Shown here: in pieces, positions 7,514 to 10,321 of the stretch | Position numbering within the stretch: position 1 is the first letter of the stretch | How the letters are laid out: the number at the start of each line of letters is the position of its first letter | Assembly (NCBI GenBank): GCA_916720285.1 | Contig: CAKAQP010000080.1 | Location: 1 to 10,321 of the forward strand | DNA from: an uncultured Lachnoanaerobaculum sp. | GTDB taxonomy: Bacteria > Bacillota > Clostridia > Lachnospirales > Lachnospiraceae | Length of the DNA: 10,321 bases | Direction: 5' to 3' | The notes under the pieces: model-generated | What the model was told of the DNA's origin: nothing | The model's database searches: none | Seen by the model: the letters and a program-made list of their open reading frames with translations, nothing else | Made by a program: the position numbers and the translations under genes

Positions 7514-9565
7514 TCAATTTGCCGCCTGTGGTAAGTCTTCATGATGTAATGCGTTTGCAATTTCCTTTTTGTTATCAAATAATTCACTATTTATACTGTC
7601 AACATGCGCTGTATGATATGTTGTCACTATCTCCTTTATATGTTCACGGATATTTCCGTTATTCTCTCCCATATATACGGATAATAACTTAAGCTGTTTT
7701 AAAAACTTGTCTTCATTAAAATCAAGAGGCTTACCTATACTTATCAGTTTATTCGGTGTAGTCTCGAGGCCTTCCTCGGACATAAGTCTCTCTTCATAGA
7801 GTTTCTCACCGGGGCGAAGTCCTGAGTATTCTATCTTGATATCTATATCGGGGCGCAGTCCTGAGAGTCTTATCAGATTTCTTGCCATCGTGTCTATCTT
7901 TATAGGTGTACCCATATCAAGTACAAAGATCTCACCGCCCTTTGCATAGTTACCTGCCTGCAGCACCAAGGATACAGCCTCCGATATTGTCATAAAATAT
8001 CTTATAATATCAGGATGTGTAACTGTAACCGGACCGCCGGCTTCTATCTGCTTTTTAAACTTAGGTATTACGGAACCGTTGCTTCCAAGCACATTTCCAA
8101 ATCTTACAGCTGCAAACTCCGTAGTTGGATTTTCTACAGCACTGTAGTACTCTTCCATACCGATGATTCTGTTATCCTTTTGCACCTGTATAGGTCTAAG
8201 CTCGCTTGCTCTTCCTTCCTTTACTTTCCTTGCAAATGTCTGGATAATCATTTCACACATTCTTTTGCTGGCTCCCATTACATTTGTGGGATTTACCGCC
8301 TTATCTGTTGAGATAAGTACAAATCTTTTACACCCGTAATGTAATGCCGCAAGTGCGGTATTGTATGTTCCCATTACATTGTTTTTTATAGCCTCACAAG
8401 GGCTGTCTTCCATAAGCGGAACATGCTTGTGTGCCGCTGCATGATATACCACATCAGGTTTGAATGTTGCAAATACCTGTTCAAGTTTCTTTAAATCTCT
8501 TACAGATCCTATTATTGTATCGAGATTCAGCTTCGGATAGTTCATCAACAGTTCCTGCTCAATCTCATAGGCATTGTTCTCATAAATATCAAATATTATA
8601 AGATGCTTTGGTGAGTGTGCCGCAATCTGCCTGCAAAGCTCACTTCCTATTGAACCGCCTCCGCCTGTTACCATGATAGTCTTACCGTTTAGATAGTTGA
8701 ATATCTCATCAAGATCCACTTTTATAGGCGCTCTTCCAAGCAAGTCTTCAATGTTAACGTCTTTTAGATCTTTAACGGCAACTTTACCGTTTGCAAGCTG
8801 ACACATTCCGGGTAAATTTTTCAGTATACAGCCTGATTCCTTACAGATATTTAATATCTTACTGAGTTCCTCAGGACTGCTTCCGGGTATTGCCACGTAT
8901 ATTTTATCTATTCTGTAATGCACTACATTGTCAAGTATTCGGCTTCTTCCGCCTACTATCGGTATATTGTCAACCGTTCTTCCCCATTTTGACTTGTCAT
9001 CATCTATAAAGCAAATCACACTGTCATTATAGTCAACCGATCTTTTGATATCTCTTAAAAGCAATCTTCCCGCATTTCCTGCACCTACTATCATCACTCT
9101 TGACATATCTTTTTGTGATTTTCTGACATTTTCTCTGTCTGAACGCAGTAAAAGCACAAATCTATAGGAAAAGCGACTTCCAAGAACTGCCAAAAACTGT
9201 ATAAGAATTCCAAATAAATAGTAAGCTATCGGCATTCTTTCAAACATCAGTGTAATAAGTAAAGTATGTAAAAATCCTGTTATAATGCTTGCATACATTA
9301 CATGTTTTAATTCTGTATAGCTTGCAAACTGCCAAATGCTTCTGTATAGCTTCAAAGCAATAAAAGTTATCAAGGTTATGAGGGTATATATCGGAACAAA
9401 TTTTGACCACGCCAATATATATTTACCCTCAATATGTGAAAATTGTAAATCAAAGCGTAGCCATAGTCCTATAAGATATGACAAATTTACCGCAATCATA
9501 TCATAGATAGCCAGCATTACAGCCGCACCATGTAAGTATTTTAGTTTAACGTCATGTTCTTGCAT
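7514..9565 (-). CDS. pglF: Membrane-anchored UDP-GlcNAc 4,6-dehydratase, PglF/CapD/EpsC type
   Basis: This is a 683-residue polysaccharide biosynthesis protein. Four membrane segments (about 14-37, 54-73, 89-107, 113-131) lead into a Rossmann domain with VGAGNAGRLLL (160-170), then the short-chain dehydrogenase/reductase domain with VTGGGGSIGSEL (299-310) for NAD binding. The active site shows STDKAVNPTNVMGASKR (419-435): the Thr-Asp-Lys is present and Met (M430) stands where FlaA1/PseB enzymes have the catalytic Tyr, as in Campylobacter PglF. RFGNVLGSNGSVIP and GLRPGEKLYEERL complete the family signature. Reaction: UDP-GlcNAc to UDP-4-keto-6-deoxy sugar, step one of bacillosamine synthesis. 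A region at about 446-482 is some 25-30 residues longer than I expect in PglF. ATG 9565 follows TGGGGAAAA; the in-frame TTG at 9583 lacks a ribosome binding site. It lies 30 bases after the secreted-protein gene. Confidence 0.92.
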   Translation of the reverse strand: MQEHDVKLKYLHGAAVMLAIYDMIAVNLSYLIGLWLRFDLQFSHIEGKYILAWSKFVPIYTLITLITFIALKLYRSIWQFASYTELKHVMYASIITGFLHTLLITLMFERMPIAYYLFGILIQFLAVLGSRFSYRFVLLLRSDRENVRKSQKDMSRVMIVGAGNAGRLLLRDIKRSVDYNDSVICFIDDDKSKWGRTVDNIPIVGGRSRILDNVVHYRIDKIYVAIPGSSPEELSKILNICKESGCILKNLPGMCQLANGKVAVKDLKDVNIEDLLGRAPIKVDLDEIFNYLNGKTIMVTGGGGSIGSELCRQIAAHSPKHLIIFDIYENNAYEIEQELLMNYPKLNLDTIIGSVRDLKKLEQVFATFKPDVVYHAAAHKHVPLMEDSPCEAIKNNVMGTYNTALAALHYGCKRFVLISTDKAVNPTNVMGASKRMCEMIIQTFARKVKEGRASELRPIQVQKDNRIIGMEEYYSAVENPTTEFAAVRFGNVLGSNGSVIPKFKKQIEAGGPVTVTHPDIIRYFMTISEAVSLVLQAGNYAKGGEIFVLDMGTPIKIDTMARNLIRLSGLRPDIDIKIEYSGLRPGEKLYEERLMSEEGLETTPNKLISIGKPLDFNEDKFLKQLKLLSVYMGENNGNIREHIKEIVTTYHTAHVDSINSELFDNKKEIANALHHEDLPQAAN

Positions 9566-9569
9566 TTTT

Positions 9570-9573
9570 CCCC
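9570..9573 (-). promoter_or_regulatory. Ribosome binding site that decides the dehydratase start
   Basis: GGGG followed by AAAA and ATG at 9565 on the minus strand. The upstream TTG at 9583 is preceded only by A and T, so the 683-residue product is favoured. Confidence 0.5.
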
Positions 9574-9595
9574 ATTGCCTCAATTTTAAAATTTT

Positions 9596-10318
9596 TTATT
9601 TGTAAATCACGCAAACTGTTGATGAGCCGTTCAGCAAAACATCTATAGTCTTTGCCTGATAATTTATTCCTATTACCTGTACAGGTGACCATGTACCTGT
9701 AATATTGGCATAGGCAAGTACCTTTATATCCTTACCCTCCACTATGTTGGGTACATATATGGTTACTTTTGTCTGAATATCGGCAATCTTGCCGTTTGCG
9801 TCTGTAGTAAGTATCGCAATAGTTTTATCCAAAGCTTTATATTCCGCATAGTCTTTTAAAGCTGTTGCATCATTTATATTTCCGCCTTGGTTCAAGCTGT
9901 TTATACTTGCAACTGTTTTTTCAGGAAGTCCTGTGGTTTCGCTTCCTGCTGCAGGTGTTGTGGCATGACCGTTCTCAAGTGCGGCTACAAAACGGATTGC
10001 AGTAGATGCTACCTGTGTATTTGTTGCCGAGCTTTGAGTATTTGTTTGGTTATTTGTTTGAGTACTTGTGCTCGAGCTTGAATGTGAACCTGTTACTCCT
10101 CTGCGAACGTTGCCACCTCCGCCGCCTCCGCTTCCGCCTGAACTTCCGCCGCCGCTTCTTCTGTGGCTGCCGCCGCCTCCGCCTCCGCCGCCGCCACCTC
10201 TTCTGTGGCTACCTGAACTTGATCCGCTTCCTCCCTGTATACTGGAAGCGCCGAATGCTCCGCCTGCCATTGAAACAGCCAATATGCATGCCAACACTGC
10301 TATACCCTTTTTCTTCAT
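9596..10318 (-). CDS. Secreted Gly/Ser-rich protein of unknown function
   Basis: I do not recognise a family for this 240-residue protein. It opens with a clear Sec signal peptide: MKKKG, a hydrophobic core to about residue 19, and a likely cut after AFGA near residue 24. Residues 29-74 are almost only Gly and Ser, with two SHRR motifs (37-40 and 51-54) and a VRRG at 71-74. Residues 75-106 form a Ser/Thr/Gln/Asn-rich linker. The C-terminal part, about 107-240, looks folded and beta-rich (KVTIYVPN, IKVLAYANITGTWSPV, TIDVLLNGSSTVCVIYK). No sortase motif, SLH repeat or C-terminal anchor is seen, so it is probably released or held by binding to the surface. ATG at 10318 is 3 bases from the window edge, so its ribosome binding site is not visible. 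Its stop is 30 bases before the dehydratase start, suggesting co-transcription and a role tied to the surface polymer. Confidence 0.75.
   Translation of the reverse strand: MKKKGIAVLACILAVSMAGGAFGASSIQGGSGSSSGSHRRGGGGGGGGGGSHRRSGGGSSGGSGGGGGGNVRRGVTGSHSSSSTSTQTNNQTNTQSSATNTQVASTAIRFVAALENGHATTPAAGSETTGLPEKTVASINSLNQGGNINDATALKDYAEYKALDKTIAILTTDANGKIADIQTKVTIYVPNIVEGKDIKVLAYANITGTWSPVQVIGINYQAKTIDVLLNGSSTVCVIYK
10097..10234 (-). repeat. Low-complexity Gly-codon tract with a 42-base repeat spacing
   Basis: This region encodes residues 29-74 of the secreted protein. It is a run of GGC/GGA/GGT and Ser codons. An identical 12-base unit encoding SHRR occurs at 10199-10210 and 10157-10168, exactly 42 bases (14 codons) apart, with a poly-Gly run of ten between. 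It looks like an imperfect duplication of a 14-codon unit and is far more G+C rich than the rest of the window. Confidence 0.7.
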
Positions 10319-10321
10319 ATC

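Noticed and set aside
10285..10318. Possible lipoprotein lipobox (VLAC, Cys at residue 11) in the secreted protein
   Set aside because: The hydrophobic stretch before the Cys is only about six residues, Leu at -2 is unusual, and hydrophobicity continues past the Cys to a normal Sec cut site near residue 24.
9596..10318. Secreted protein as an N-glycosylation substrate of a Campylobacter-like Pgl system
   Set aside because: None of its Asn-X-Ser/Thr sites has Asp/Glu at -2 and no oligosaccharyltransferase gene is in the window.
1..10321. CRISPR, tRNA/rRNA, insertion sequence or phage elements
   Set aside because: No spaced direct repeats, cloverleaf-like sequences, transposase motifs or terminal inverted repeats were found; nearly all of the window is coding.

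Overview
The window is a tightly packed, single-strand (minus) block of surface-polysaccharide genes. All ten protein genes read from high to low coordinates. Low G+C, frequent AAGGAG-type ribosome binding sites, TTG starts and the protein types present point to a Gram-positive Clostridia-like bacterium. Lachnospiraceae is my best guess, but no marker gene in the window fixes the taxon.

Layout in order of transcription: (i) 10318-9596, a secreted Gly/Ser-rich protein of unknown function; (ii) 9565-7514, a membrane-bound PglF/CapD-type UDP-sugar 4,6-dehydratase; (iii) about 7501-7463, a strong intrinsic terminator in the only sizeable intergenic gap (about 100 bp); (iv) 7410-6127, a PglE-type PLP sugar aminotransferase; (v) 6134-5391, a PglC/EpsL-type phosphoglycosyl transferase with an extra N-terminal membrane helix; (vi) 5381-4776, a PglD/NeuD-type left-handed beta-helix acetyltransferase; (vii) 4725-3535, a GT4 glycosyltransferase; (viii) 3538-2741, a GT2 glycosyltransferase; (ix) 2704-1565, a multi-spanning Wzy-like polymerase; (x) 1563-796, a GT-D fold (DUF1792-type) glycosyltransferase; (xi) 792-1, the N-terminal 264 codons of a polysaccharide pyruvyl transferase that runs off the window.

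How they fit together (inference from family knowledge): the dehydratase, aminotransferase and acetyltransferase form a complete route from UDP-GlcNAc to UDP-N,N'-diacetylbacillosamine. The phosphoglycosyl transferase would load that sugar-1-phosphate onto undecaprenyl phosphate. The GT4, GT2 and GT-D enzymes would extend the repeat unit, the pyruvyl transferase would add a ketal-pyruvate acid group, and the Wzy protein would polymerise flipped units outside the membrane. No Wzx flippase, chain-length regulator, tyrosine kinase/phosphatase pair or export protein is visible, so the locus must continue beyond one or both ends.

Base composition changes along the block. The secreted-protein, dehydratase and aminotransferase genes are moderately G+C rich (bases 7801-7860 are 50% G+C). 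The glycosyltransferase/polymerase end is extremely A+T rich (bases 1741-1800 are 15% G+C). This is the usual pattern of a stable flank joined to an exchangeable serotype cassette. Genes in the A+T-rich part are nearly all overlapping or separated by only 1 to 50 bases. I saw no tRNA, rRNA, CRISPR array, insertion sequence or attachment site.
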